Assembly (NCBI GenBank): GCA_026706425.1
Contig: JAPOYW010000135.1
Location: 1-8,029 of the forward strand
Reading direction: 5' to 3'
DNA length: 8,029 nucleotides
Source of the DNA: Gammaproteobacteria bacterium
GTDB taxonomy: Bacteria > Pseudomonadota > Gammaproteobacteria > Pseudomonadales > Azotimanducaceae
Below, one piece after another: positions 1 through 5,682 of this stretch. Below the pieces are notes generated by a model. It was not told the origin of the DNA. It saw only the letters and a list, made by a program, of their open reading frames with translations, and searched no databases. The position numbers and the translations under genes were made by a program. Numbering within the stretch: position 1 is the stretch's first letter; the number at the start of each line of letters is the position of its first letter.

Positions 1-2
1 CC

Positions 3-314
3 GTGCCTCGGCCCCTTCGGACGTCCTTTCCCGCCGCCTACGAGGTTCGGACCGTCCCCGAGATGGGATGGGCCGGGACAGGAAACGGCGCTTTGCTGCG
101 CCTCGCCGCGGACAACGGTTTCGAGGCGCTGCTCACCGTAGACTGCGGGTTCGCGCATCAACAGAACCTGGACGACCTGCCGCTGCCGGTCGTCATCATG
201 CTCGCCGCGAGCAACCGACCGGACGAGCTGCGGCCGCTGGTTCCCAAGGCGATAGACGTGCTGACCGGCGCGCTGCAAAGGCGCATCTATCACGTCTCGG
301 ACGCTGCCGCATGA
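3..314 (+). CDS. DUF5615 PIN-like toxin, 5'-partial
   Basis: This is the C-terminal ~103 residues of a DUF5615 (PIN-like, Mut7-C/VapC45-related) protein. Such proteins are predicted Mg-dependent ribonuclease toxins and usually sit directly downstream of a DUF433 antitoxin gene. Visible landmarks are YEVRTVPEMGWAG at residues 13-25 and LLTVDCGFAHQQNL at 43-56. In the latter, Asp47 fits the conserved acidic residue of the family's LLTxD...QQN motif. The usual N-terminus (a strand ending in Asp-Glu-Asn before PRPLR) is missing because the window starts inside the gene. The GTG at position 3 is therefore probably an internal Val codon, not a start. The frame is intact to TGA at 312-314. The next plus-strand gene starts 37 bases downstream and could be cotranscribed. 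Family assignment is from recalled motifs; ribonuclease activity is inferred. Confidence 0.75.
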   Translation: MPRPLRTSFPAAYEVRTVPEMGWAGTGNGALLRLAADNGFEALLTVDCGFAHQQNLDDLPLPVVIMLAASNRPDELRPLVPKAIDVLTGALQRRIYHVSDAAA

Positions 315-337
315 AGTTGACGGCAGAGATCGTGAGC

Positions 338-345
338 AGGAGAAG
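338..345 (+). promoter_or_regulatory. Shine-Dalgarno for the TTG start at 352
   Basis: AGGAGAAG lies 6-8 bases before TTG 352. No ATG or GTG exists in this frame between the preceding stop region and residue 34 of the product, so this site decides the unusual TTG start. Confidence 0.6.
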
Positions 346-351
346 CCTGGG

Positions 352-966
352 TTGGTAGCAGCGAGTCAGTTGGCACTAGAGCGGGAAGTGTCCCGTATCT
401 ACGCTGAAGCCAATGCGTACGCGGATGACGTGGGCGGCGTAGAGAACGGCATGAACATCCTCTACACGCCGCCGAGGCTGCACCCAAGGCTCATGGTGAT
501 CTCCATGCAGGGTGCTGGAGACGACGGCGTACGTCAGGTGAGGTGGCCTGAGCGCAACCAATACGCGGTCAGCAGCTACGGCTTCGGCAAGAGGATGACG
601 GCCGACTTCGACGATGCCGGCATGGCCGGGTTGTTCAGGCTGGAGACCGTGGCAACCAATCTCGCATTCGCTCAGGCGAAGCACTTCGACAAGTGGCGCA
701 GAACTCCCGTCGGAAAGGGCTGGCTCGAAAGGTCGAGGAATTGGCTGGACGAGTTGATAGCGCTGATGGCACCCCGTGTGTTGCTCACCTATGGATCGCC
801 GCCGTTCGAGGCGCTGACGGGTTCGCACAAGGCTGGCGGCCAACTCGCCGAGGCAACGTATTGCGGCAGTCCCCTGGTGGGATGCAGCCATTACTCACGC
901 AACGCGGCGACGCCAGAGGAGCGCCGCGCGGCCATGGGGCGGATCAGGGAGCTGACGGGACCGTAA
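352..966 (+). CDS. Uracil-DNA-glycosylase-like hypothetical protein (TTG start)
   Basis: This 204-residue protein has a complete frame and no signal peptide or membrane segment. Its layout resembles the uracil-DNA-glycosylase superfamily. A hydrophobic strand ending MVISMQGAG (48-56) occupies the place of the first catalytic motif. It is followed by TNLAFAQAK (102-110), then the strand and turn RVLLTYGSPPFEAL (142-155), and a late His-x-Ser motif in GCSHYSRN (177-184), where classical members have HPS. I infer base recognition or excision, or a catalytically changed relative, because the first motif is not canonical. The start is TTG with a good ribosome-binding site. It follows the PIN-like toxin by 37 bases on the same strand, so it may share a transcript, but I know of no fixed partnership. 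Alternatively it is an unrelated alpha/beta protein of unknown function. Confidence 0.6.
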   Translation: MVAASQLALEREVSRIYAEANAYADDVGGVENGMNILYTPPRLHPRLMVISMQGAGDDGVRQVRWPERNQYAVSSYGFGKRMTADFDDAGMAGLFRLETVATNLAFAQAKHFDKWRRTPVGKGWLERSRNWLDELIALMAPRVLLTYGSPPFEALTGSHKAGGQLAEATYCGSPLVGCSHYSRNAATPEERRAAMGRIRELTGP

Positions 967-1116
967 GACTCGTCGCTGACCGAATTGACCGGTTGACCAT
1001 TTGCGATCGACTGCGATCGACGTGGCGCAGAGTTTTGGATGTGGGCAAGAACGTGGGTAGGGCAGCGAGCGTATGCGAAAATAAACGTTATATATCAGTC
1101 GGTTAAAACAACTCTG
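967..1116 (+). other. Non-coding stretch with short repeats
   Basis: No credible gene on either strand. It holds a perfect tandem 10-base repeat (TGCGATCGAC at 1002-1011 and 1012-1021), preceded by three TGACC pentamers at 977, 986 and 994. An AT-rich patch at 1076-1110 stands out from the GC-rich surroundings. I see no clear promoter or terminator. Confidence 0.5.
1002..1021 (+). repeat. Tandem 10-bp direct repeat
   Basis: Two perfect adjacent copies of TGCGATCGAC. They could be an operator or a slippage product; nothing in the sequence decides which. Confidence 0.45.
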
Positions 1117-1137
1117 CGAGTCTCTCCCCAGGCACCA
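1117..1137 (+). repeat. tRNA-Leu 3'-end remnant (att-like scar 1)
   Basis: CGAGTCTCTCCCC (1117-1129) followed by AGGCACCA (1130-1137) matches the T-loop, T-stem and acceptor end of a tRNA gene including the encoded CCA. No tRNA body precedes it; the upstream sequence is AT-rich and unstructured. The first 13 bases recur perfectly at 1233-1245 in the tRNA-Leu half described below. A tRNA 3' end without its 5' part is the typical scar of an element that integrated into a tRNA gene. Confidence 0.55.
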
Positions 1138-1198
1138 GGAATCCTCCCGGCGCCGGTCGTCTGGCGCTAAGCGCGACCTCCGACTCCGTCGGCGGGGA

Positions 1199-1245
1199 CT
1201 CAAAATCTGTTATGGGAAACCATGTGAGAGCTCGAGTCTCTCCCC
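1199..1245 (+). repeat. tRNA-Leu(CAA) 3'-half remnant (att-like scar 2)
   Basis: This segment fits the 3' half of a class II leucine tRNA. It has an anticodon loop CTCAAAA with CAA at 1201-1203, then a five-base 3' anticodon strand, then a long variable arm with ATGG/CCAT pairing around GAAA (1212-1223). A T-arm follows, with GAGAG/CTCTC stem around CTCGAGT (1226-1242). The 5' side is wrong: there is no D-arm, and the bases before the loop pair poorly with the 3' strand. After 1245 the sequence diverges from the acceptor seen at 1130-1137. It is therefore a partial tRNA. The identity block from anticodon loop to T-arm is the portion commonly used as the core by tRNA-targeting integrases. No integrase gene is in the window. 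Confidence 0.55.
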
Positions 1246-1425
1246 GCTCCGGCTTGAAGATCCCCCGACGGGGTTCAGGGGGCGGGATGCGTTCGCCCCG
1301 GTCGTCGAAGCCGAGCGCCAAGTCCCGCGACGGAACTGGCCGCGAAGTGTCAGTCTCAGGATCTGCTCGACGGCGGCCCGCCGCATTAACGGATCGGGAT
1401 CGCGTTCGTTCACTGCGTCAGGCAC
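1246..1425 (-). pseudogene. HNH endonuclease N-terminal fragment, frameshifted and truncated
   Basis: Read on the minus strand from GTG 1425, the frame begins VPDAVNERDPDP and continues as a helix (MRRAAVEQILRL). Coding character then passes to another frame at roughly 1335-1355. That frame reads LALGFDDRGERIPPPEPRRG followed by IFKPE. The GERIP...RGIFKP pattern is the N-terminal signature I associate with HNH restriction-type endonucleases, which carry the catalytic HNH region near the C-terminus about 200 residues later. That whole portion is missing, because the sequence runs directly into the tRNA-Leu remnant at 1245. So it is a remnant with one frame change and a hard truncation. Family assignment is from one short motif and is tentative. 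Confidence 0.4.
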
Positions 1426-1615
1426 TAGGCTGCGCTTAGTGTTCGCGTGCCGCGGCCACCCTAAGCAGCGAATCCCGGGGAGGGGAAGCCATCCGATGAT
1501 CGCGTTTCCACAGCGCTGCCCATCCGTCGGGCCAACCGACCTAGTCGGAAAGCCGAGCTCATGCTGCCGATTTCGCTTTTCCGACCGCCCGTCTCGACCC
1601 AGGAGCGACCCCGCT
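1426..1615. other. Intergenic stretch with no supported feature
   Basis: 190 bases between the HNH remnant and the stop codon of the glycosylase-like gene. A minus-strand frame could encode a ~33-residue peptide (starting MSSAFRLGRLARR), but nothing supports it as a gene. I see no terminator with a T-tract. Confidence 0.3.
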
Positions 1616-2290
1616 CTAGGCCTCGAATCGGCAGTGGTCGCATGCGCGGCCGATCGGCATGCGTCTTCCTTGGCGCTCGCAGTGGCTGCAGCCGTGCTTG
1701 CCGTAGAACCACAGTGCCGGGTCGAGCGCCGCGCACGTGCCGGTGATGCCCGCCGGTCCGCCGACGGATCCCGCTTCCACCGCGGTGCGCCACGCCTCCT
1801 GGATCGCCGGCTTCGCCTCCTCGAGCGGCAGCCCCCGCGTGGCCGACACGCCCAGGTTCTCGGTCACGCGGCGGACCTGCACGTCGACCGCCACCGGGAT
1901 GCTCTCGACGCCGGCGACCCGCGCGCCCCCGGGATTGGCCATGATGCGGATCCACATCGGCGCGATCTTGGGGCCGCGCAGCAGCGGAAACCGGGCACGC
2001 CCGGCGCCATTCCGGCCCCGGAGATCACGGAGAAGCTCCGCCGCGTCTCCGGTTCCCTCGTCCACGACGCGCCGCACGGGGCCCCCGACCGTCGCAAGGC
2101 TCCCGGCGATGGTCCGCCAGGCGTCGACGTCGTCCCTATGCCGCTGGCTGACGCGGGCGCGGGACAGGACGGTGCGGAGGGCGGCACACGGCATCGCCGC
2201 GGCCTGCGGGGGATCGAACACCGCGGGTTGAGCTTCCCAGAGGCCCGCCGCGTCCCGCCAAAGACGCTCGGCGTCCCGCGCCCGGTCCAT
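1616..2290 (-). CDS. HhH DNA-glycosylase-like protein with CxxC-CxxC tail
   Basis: The 224-residue product resembles the endonuclease III/HhH-GPD fold. RGPKIAPMWIRIM (105-117) fits the hairpin region (Gly, Lys, Ala spacing). IPVAVDVQVRRVTENLG (131-147) matches the conserved segment in which Asp136 would be the catalytic aspartate. The hairpin Lys typical of bifunctional lyases is not evident. The C-terminus has Cys201-x2-Cys204 and Cys217-x2-Cys220, a four-cysteine cluster that could hold zinc or an iron-sulfur cluster. Its spacing differs from the classical C-x6-C-x2-C-x5-C of endonuclease III. I infer excision or recognition of modified bases. ATG 2290 is the only ATG available, but the same frame upstream reads ARRFLTFVCAMDRARDAERL with coding character. 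The native start may therefore lie about 60 bases upstream at the ATG of MPERERAQ, with a frame change between. It is the last gene of the minus-strand run. Confidence 0.7.
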   Translation of the reverse strand: MDRARDAERLWRDAAGLWEAQPAVFDPPQAAAMPCAALRTVLSRARVSQRHRDDVDAWRTIAGSLATVGGPVRRVVDEGTGDAAELLRDLRGRNGAGRARFPLLRGPKIAPMWIRIMANPGGARVAGVESIPVAVDVQVRRVTENLGVSATRGLPLEEAKPAIQEAWRTAVEAGSVGGPAGITGTCAALDPALWFYGKHGCSHCERQGRRMPIGRACDHCRFEA

Positions 2291-2319
2291 GGCGCAAACG
2301 AACGTCAGAAACCGCCGCG

Positions 2320-2868
2320 CTACGCCCGTCCGCGCCGCTGGCCCTCAGCTTGCGCACGCTCTCGCTCCGGCATCCGAGACCACGGCGAGCCCGCCGCCCC
2401 GGGCCGCGACGAGAGGTCGAGCCCGTCCCCGTAGAAGTCGCCCGCGAGCGCTTCCGCGATGCGCGCCGCATCCACCGCGGGCGGGGCCGCCAGACAGTCC
2501 CGGAGCCACGCCCCCTGACTGCCCCAGTCGAGGCCCTCCATCGGCACCTGGACGTCGATGCCCCGCCTGCGAAGACCGTCCGCGAGGTGTCGCCGGTACA
2601 CCGAACCGGCGAGAAACGCCACGCGGGACACGCCCCCGAGATGCGGGGCCAGATCCACGAGGACCCGCTCCGACCACGCCCGGGACTCGCCGGCCCGCAG
2701 CTTCTTGTCGTACGGCGCGACGATCTCGTCCGGCCACACCAGTCCGTGCTTGGCAGACAGAACGGCCCAGCGCCGCCCCGTGCGTTCCACGCAGGCGCGG
2801 GCTTTCTTGAACCAAGCGGACACGTAGAGTTCGTTCGCGGGCGCCGGCGTTTCTCGCTTGACCTTCAC
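2320..2868 (-). CDS. DUF6884 family protein (start lost to a frameshift)
   Basis: From GTG 2868 the frame encodes 182 residues beginning VKVKRETPAPANELYVSAWF. It includes LSAKHGLVWPDEIVAPYDK and a hydrophobic FLAGSVYRRHL, then VPMEGL near residue 120. This series (Cys/Lys-rich start, PAPA..LY.S..F, LSAKxGLV.PD..I.PY, FLAG..Y, VP.EGL) is the DUF6884 signature. The function is unknown to me; the conserved polar residues suggest an enzyme. The expected first strand, DADLYLVLC, is split: DADLYLVL lies in the other frame up to 2870 and Cys follows at 2871-2869. Restoring two bases near 2869-2872 would join them, so GTG 2868 is a convenience start. The C-terminal ~45 residues after VPMEGL are less conserved-looking and end MPERERAQAEGQ, which may really belong to the start of the following glycosylase-like gene. 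Confidence 0.65.
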   Translation of the reverse strand: MKVKRETPAPANELYVSAWFKKARACVERTGRRWAVLSAKHGLVWPDEIVAPYDKKLRAGESRAWSERVLVDLAPHLGGVSRVAFLAGSVYRRHLADGLRRRGIDVQVPMEGLDWGSQGAWLRDCLAAPPAVDAARIAEALAGDFYGDGLDLSSRPGAAGSPWSRMPERERAQAEGQRRGRA

Positions 2869-2869
2869 G

Positions 2870-3271
2870 CAGCACCAGGTACAGGTCAGCGTCCGGGAGA
2901 TGCGCCTGATCCCCACGCGGATGCGTGCGACCCGTCGACCTTGCCCGCCGGCCGGCGCGCGCGGCGCGTCCACGCCGTGCCCGTTCGGAACGGTCTGCGG
3001 GGTCCGACGGCCCGTCGAGGTGGAATTCAATCTCGAGACTCGGCGCCTGGCCGCTGGGCGTCTCGTGGACGACCGTGTGGGGCATCTCGTCCGCGAGCTT
3101 CCACATCGCCTTGCACGCCATCGGCATTCGGTTCGGCTGGCTGCCGCCGACCACGGCCCGGTGCAGGTCCCGCGCCACGACGCGGCAGACGCTTCGGCCG
3201 TCGCGGGACTCGCCCGACACGATGGCACCGAGCGCCTCGTCGAACTGTACCTGTGTGAACGCGCTCGTCAC
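2870..3271 (-). CDS. Unrecognised small protein, frameshifted into DUF6884
   Basis: GTG 3271 opens a frame whose first ~85 residues look genuinely coding: a helical start, then GESRDGRSVCRVVARDLH (20-37), GGSQPNRMPMACKAMWKL (42-59) and TPSGQAPSLEIEFHL (71-85). I recall SQPNRMPMAC-type sequences only in uncharacterised small proteins from accessory regions, and no function is known to me. Residues 86-125 are Arg-rich and may be in the wrong frame. Residues 127-134 (DADLYLVL) are clearly the first strand of the downstream DUF6884 protein. Either this is one fused protein broken by indels, or two adjacent genes whose junction is garbled. Past 2870 the frame stays open to 2345 but is only an antisense-like shadow of DUF6884. 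A GAGGGG lies 11 bases before the GTG. Confidence 0.5.
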
Positions 3272-3430
3272 CCTGGTCCGATCCCCTCGAGTGGACCGGG
3301 AATCATATCCGTGCCGCTCTTCCTCCGTCGATGCGTTCGGCGGACAGTCCCGCCGCGCGGCGGACGTCTACCGAATCAGTCCGGCTTTAGGTCGACAAGC
3401 TCGTCCTCGCCCAGGAAACACGGTCTCAAG

Positions 3431-4321
3431 TCAACACGCGGCCCGACGCGGGGAAGGCGACGCCTCGACGATCCATGCGGGAGCTCCCCCGGGAGCGGGC
3501 GGGGCGAACTCAGCGTAGCCCTTGTGCGGCATCGGCATGCCCTCGTCGGGCCAATGGACGCCGCCCTGCTTGACCACCCAGACCTGCCAGAAGGCAACGT
3601 CCGGGCAAACAAGGTAGATGTCGTCCGGCGGCACCGGGCACTCTCCCAGCAAGGTGCGCAGATGCTCGGCGAGATAGAGGTCGTAGCCGAACGGCATGTC
3701 GACGCCCTCCAAGACCAGGATCGTTCGGACGCCGTCGGCTTCGTCCTTGCACCGGGCAAGCTTCGACCACTTCCTACCAAACGCCCGGCTGAGATCGCCG
3801 ATGAACGCGCCTCGCGGATCGTCCGGCGACCCGATGGACACGCCAAAGGAGCCTCTCTCGCGCGGAGGAACGACGCCGTCGGTGGACCGGGCGACCGTGA
3901 ACTCGCACCGCCACCCGCATGGCCGGCCACGGATCCGGTCCATGGTGTAGAAACGGGGTCCCGGCGGACGCGGTCGTCCGGCCGCGCGTGTATGCAACGC
4001 ATTTACCTTGGCTTCGATCCAGCCGCGAAGCGCCGCCAGACGCCGTGCGTCCGGCTTGCCCAAGCCCGGCGGGCGGAAGTCCACCGGGATGTGCAGTTCG
4101 TAGAACGCCGTCCCCGGCAGCGAATCCGTGAACCACTCTTCGATGCAGGCCCGGATGGTTCGGTACGGTTGCTCGAGGGCCATGCGGTTCCCGAAGGGCT
4201 GGACCACGGTGTGTTCAAGGGCGTACGCCTGGTCGCCCACCCTCACGTACAAGTCGACACGCCCCTCCTCTCCCGTCTCCTCCGGATCGAACACATCCCT
4301 CCGTGTCGACCCACCCACCAT
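3431..4321 (-). CDS. Unrecognised 296-aa protein with D...YALEHT motif
   Basis: I recognise a conserved but uncharacterised family. After an acidic start, VDLYVRVGDQAYALEHT (22-38) gives Asp23 and Glu36 on neighbouring strands. These are followed by a patterned alpha/beta middle (TAFYELHIPVDF, 76-87), RGSFGVSIGSP, a helix FGRKWSKLARCK, then RTILVLEGVDMPF and DDIYLVCPDVAFWQVWVV, and HWPDEGMPMPHKGYAEF near the end. The Asp...Glu-x-Thr arrangement recalls PD-(D/E)xK nucleases, but the lysine is absent, so nuclease function is a guess. ATG 4321 is probably not the true N-terminus. The same frame is open upstream to about 4410 and reads EREGRCCDAIVRHLE just before Met1, which looks like the family's real first helix. 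No ATG, GTG or TTG precedes it, although an ATT at 4378 exists. The C-terminus may also be frame-shifted, since another frame reads CFLGEDELVDLKPD and stops at 3376. Confidence 0.65.
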   Translation of the reverse strand: MVGGSTRRDVFDPEETGEEGRVDLYVRVGDQAYALEHTVVQPFGNRMALEQPYRTIRACIEEWFTDSLPGTAFYELHIPVDFRPPGLGKPDARRLAALRGWIEAKVNALHTRAAGRPRPPGPRFYTMDRIRGRPCGWRCEFTVARSTDGVVPPRERGSFGVSIGSPDDPRGAFIGDLSRAFGRKWSKLARCKDEADGVRTILVLEGVDMPFGYDLYLAEHLRTLLGECPVPPDDIYLVCPDVAFWQVWVVKQGGVHWPDEGMPMPHKGYAEFAPPAPGGAPAWIVEASPSPRRAAC

Positions 4322-4576
4322 CTCGAGGTGCCTGACGATCGCGTCGCAGCACCTGCCCTCGCGTTCACTGACTCCAATCGCCTGCCCTCGAAACTCGGAT
4401 CGAAGTGACCATTATGGGGGGACTCGCGCAACGGCAATCCACCTCCGAGACGTCGACCGTCTTCGACCGGTCCTGCCGCTCGCCAGCGCGGCACGCAGCA
4501 CGGTCCCCGTCCTGCCCCGCGCAGCAGCCGCCCGCGGAGAACCACACAACCCTGCCGGCACTGCGCATCCGCCCGC
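4322..4576 (-). other. Gap between the ALEHT gene and the DUF429-like gene
   Basis: The part nearest 4322 (to about 4378) continues the coding character of the downstream gene without a normal start codon. From ~4410 to 4576 I see no gene. The minus strand offers ATG at 4407 in a different frame, opening a 15-codon peptide (MVTSIRVSRAGDWSQ). This could be the original start displaced by an indel. Confidence 0.35.
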
Positions 4577-5374
4577 CTAGTCGAAGAACCAACCCTCCAT
4601 GCCTCCGTGCAGCCGGCGCGCCTCCAGCCATTCCGACGCCGTGCGGCGGCTTGTCCTGTACGCGGCGAGCAGCAGCACGAGGGCGTCCACCGCATCCCCC
4701 TCGGCGTCGTCGACCGCCCGGCGCGCGTCGGCGTCGGAGACCGGGATCCCGCTCGCGCGCAGGTGGTTCACGATCGCCAGGCGCTGCTTCCCCGCGGCAT
4801 CGTCGCCCTGCTTGTAGCCGACGGCGTCCAGTCCGCGGCACCTCAACGTCCAGCCCGGAAATCCCTCGACCACCACGGCGCCGCCACGCCCGGCATCCGC
4901 ATTGGCGTCGAACGGCAGTATCCGGACCATGTCCGCGCCCGCCTCGGCCAAGGTACAGTGCACGTCCCGGGCGCCCGTGATCGTCTGGCGGTAGAGCTGC
5001 TCGAAGAACGGGAACCAGGTGGCCTCCACCGCGCGGTCGATCGTCCGCCTCGTCGACCACCTCACCCCGCCTTCGTCCAGGATCCCGCGTAGCCCGTCGC
5101 GCAGTGTCGTCGCGTCGGCGCTCGAGTCGCACCATTGGAGGTAGTCCCGCCAGGTCGCCCAGCCCGCCGCCACGGCGACGGGAGCGGGCGGTCCGAACGG
5201 GAAGTCGAGCACCCAGATTCCGCCGTCGTTTAGGATCCTCTCCGCGAGCCCGGCCCGACCGAAGCCCGGCTCGTCCGCGCCGCATTCGAGCACCACGCCG
5301 TCGTCGGGATGCCAGCTCGCGATCCAGATCTTCCCGTTCCGGCCCGCGACCTCGCGGCCGCCGCTGAAGTCCAC
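4577..5374 (-). CDS. DUF429-like RNase H-fold protein
   Basis: The 265-residue frame counted from GTG 5374 fits the DUF429 family (predicted RNase H-like nucleases). VDFSGGREV at residues 1-9 gives Asp2 on the first strand. IWVLDFPFGPP (53-63) gives Asp57 in the characteristic LDFPFG motif. VVVEGFPGWTLRCRGLDAVGYK (167-188) matches the family's E..P...LR..GL...GYK block. GDAVDALVLLLAAYR (226-240) supplies the last acidic pair (Asp227, Asp230). I infer metal-dependent action on nucleic acid; the biological role is unknown. GTG 5374 is not a convincing start. The preceding reading KPALP in the other frame joins naturally to DPWVDFSGG if one base is restored near 5386-5390, so the native protein probably extends toward 5661. 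The frame itself stays open to an ATG at 5497, but that extra part is low-complexity. The last residues are MEGWFFD. Confidence 0.7.
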   Translation of the reverse strand: MDFSGGREVAGRNGKIWIASWHPDDGVVLECGADEPGFGRAGLAERILNDGGIWVLDFPFGPPAPVAVAAGWATWRDYLQWCDSSADATTLRDGLRGILDEGGVRWSTRRTIDRAVEATWFPFFEQLYRQTITGARDVHCTLAEAGADMVRILPFDANADAGRGGAVVVEGFPGWTLRCRGLDAVGYKQGDDAAGKQRLAIVNHLRASGIPVSDADARRAVDDAEGDAVDALVLLLAAYRTSRRTASEWLEARRLHGGMEGWFFD

Positions 5375-5385
5375 CCAGGGATCGG

Positions 5386-5661
5386 CAGCGCGGGCTTCGC
5401 GAGACCCGTGGTCGTCGGGACCGCCGAGATCAGCACATCCAGCGGAGCCCCCCGTGCCCGCCCGCCCCGTGCAGCCGGGCCCTCCACCTCGGGCCACGGG
5501 GCCGGCTTCCAGTACGCGAACGTGAGCGGACTGCTGAACGCCTCCCGGACCGCCGTTCCCTTCAAGGTCGTTCCGGGCAGGTTACGCGCGTGGGCCCGCC
5601 TCAGCCGGACGTCGCGGATCCTCCAGTAGGCCCCGAACTCGCCTTCGCAAGCCTCGTACAT
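5386..5661 (-). pseudogene. N-terminal piece frameshifted off the DUF429-like gene
   Basis: From ATG 5661 the minus strand reads MYEACEGEFGAYWRIRDVRL, then RRAHARNLPGTTLKGTAVRE and SSPLTFAYWKPAPWPEVE, then a Gly/Ala/Arg-rich linker, then LDVLISAVPTTTGLAKPALP. The aromatic, well-patterned composition indicates real coding sequence, but I do not recognise the family. LPGTTLKGTAVREAF superficially resembles the IPGSSLKG turn of CRISPR RAMP proteins, though nothing else supports that. After PALP the sense passes to the DUF429 frame. Whether this is one fused protein of ~360 residues or a separate gene ending at a lost stop cannot be told here. The ATG lies only 22 bases from the divergent AbiEi start at 5683, so the true 5' end may have been cut off. 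A GTG nine bases earlier (5670) is another possible start. Confidence 0.5.
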
Positions 5662-5670
5662 GTCCCGCAC

Positions 5671-5677
5671 CAGGAGA
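5671..5677 (+). promoter_or_regulatory. Shine-Dalgarno of the AbiEi-like gene
   Basis: CAGGAGA ends five bases before ATG 5683. This supports that start over the longer open frame reaching back to an ATG at 5590, whose first 31 codons overlap the opposite-strand gene. Confidence 0.6.
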
Positions 5678-5682
5678 CCACC

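Noticed and set aside
1140..1250. A complete tRNA-Leu gene
   Set aside because: The 3' half fits, but no D-arm or 5' acceptor strand complementary to the 3' end exists, and the anticodon stem pairs badly. Called a remnant instead.
1439..2434. A 331-codon open frame on the plus strand
   Set aside because: Shadow of the glycosylase-like gene; low-complexity Arg/Pro/Ala composition and no recognisable motif.
2858..4408. A 516-codon open frame on the plus strand
   Set aside because: It lies antisense to the DUF6884 and ALEHT genes. Its residues are Arg/Pro/Ala-rich with no motif, as expected for shadow frames in GC-rich DNA.
4365..5285. Long Arg/Gly-rich open frame on the minus strand
   Set aside because: It overlaps the DUF429-like gene in another frame and has no motifs.
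5500..5580. CRISPR RAMP protein based on LPGTTLKG
   Set aside because: Only one short glycine-rich turn resembles RAMPs; there are no repeats, spacers or other cas-like genes in the window.
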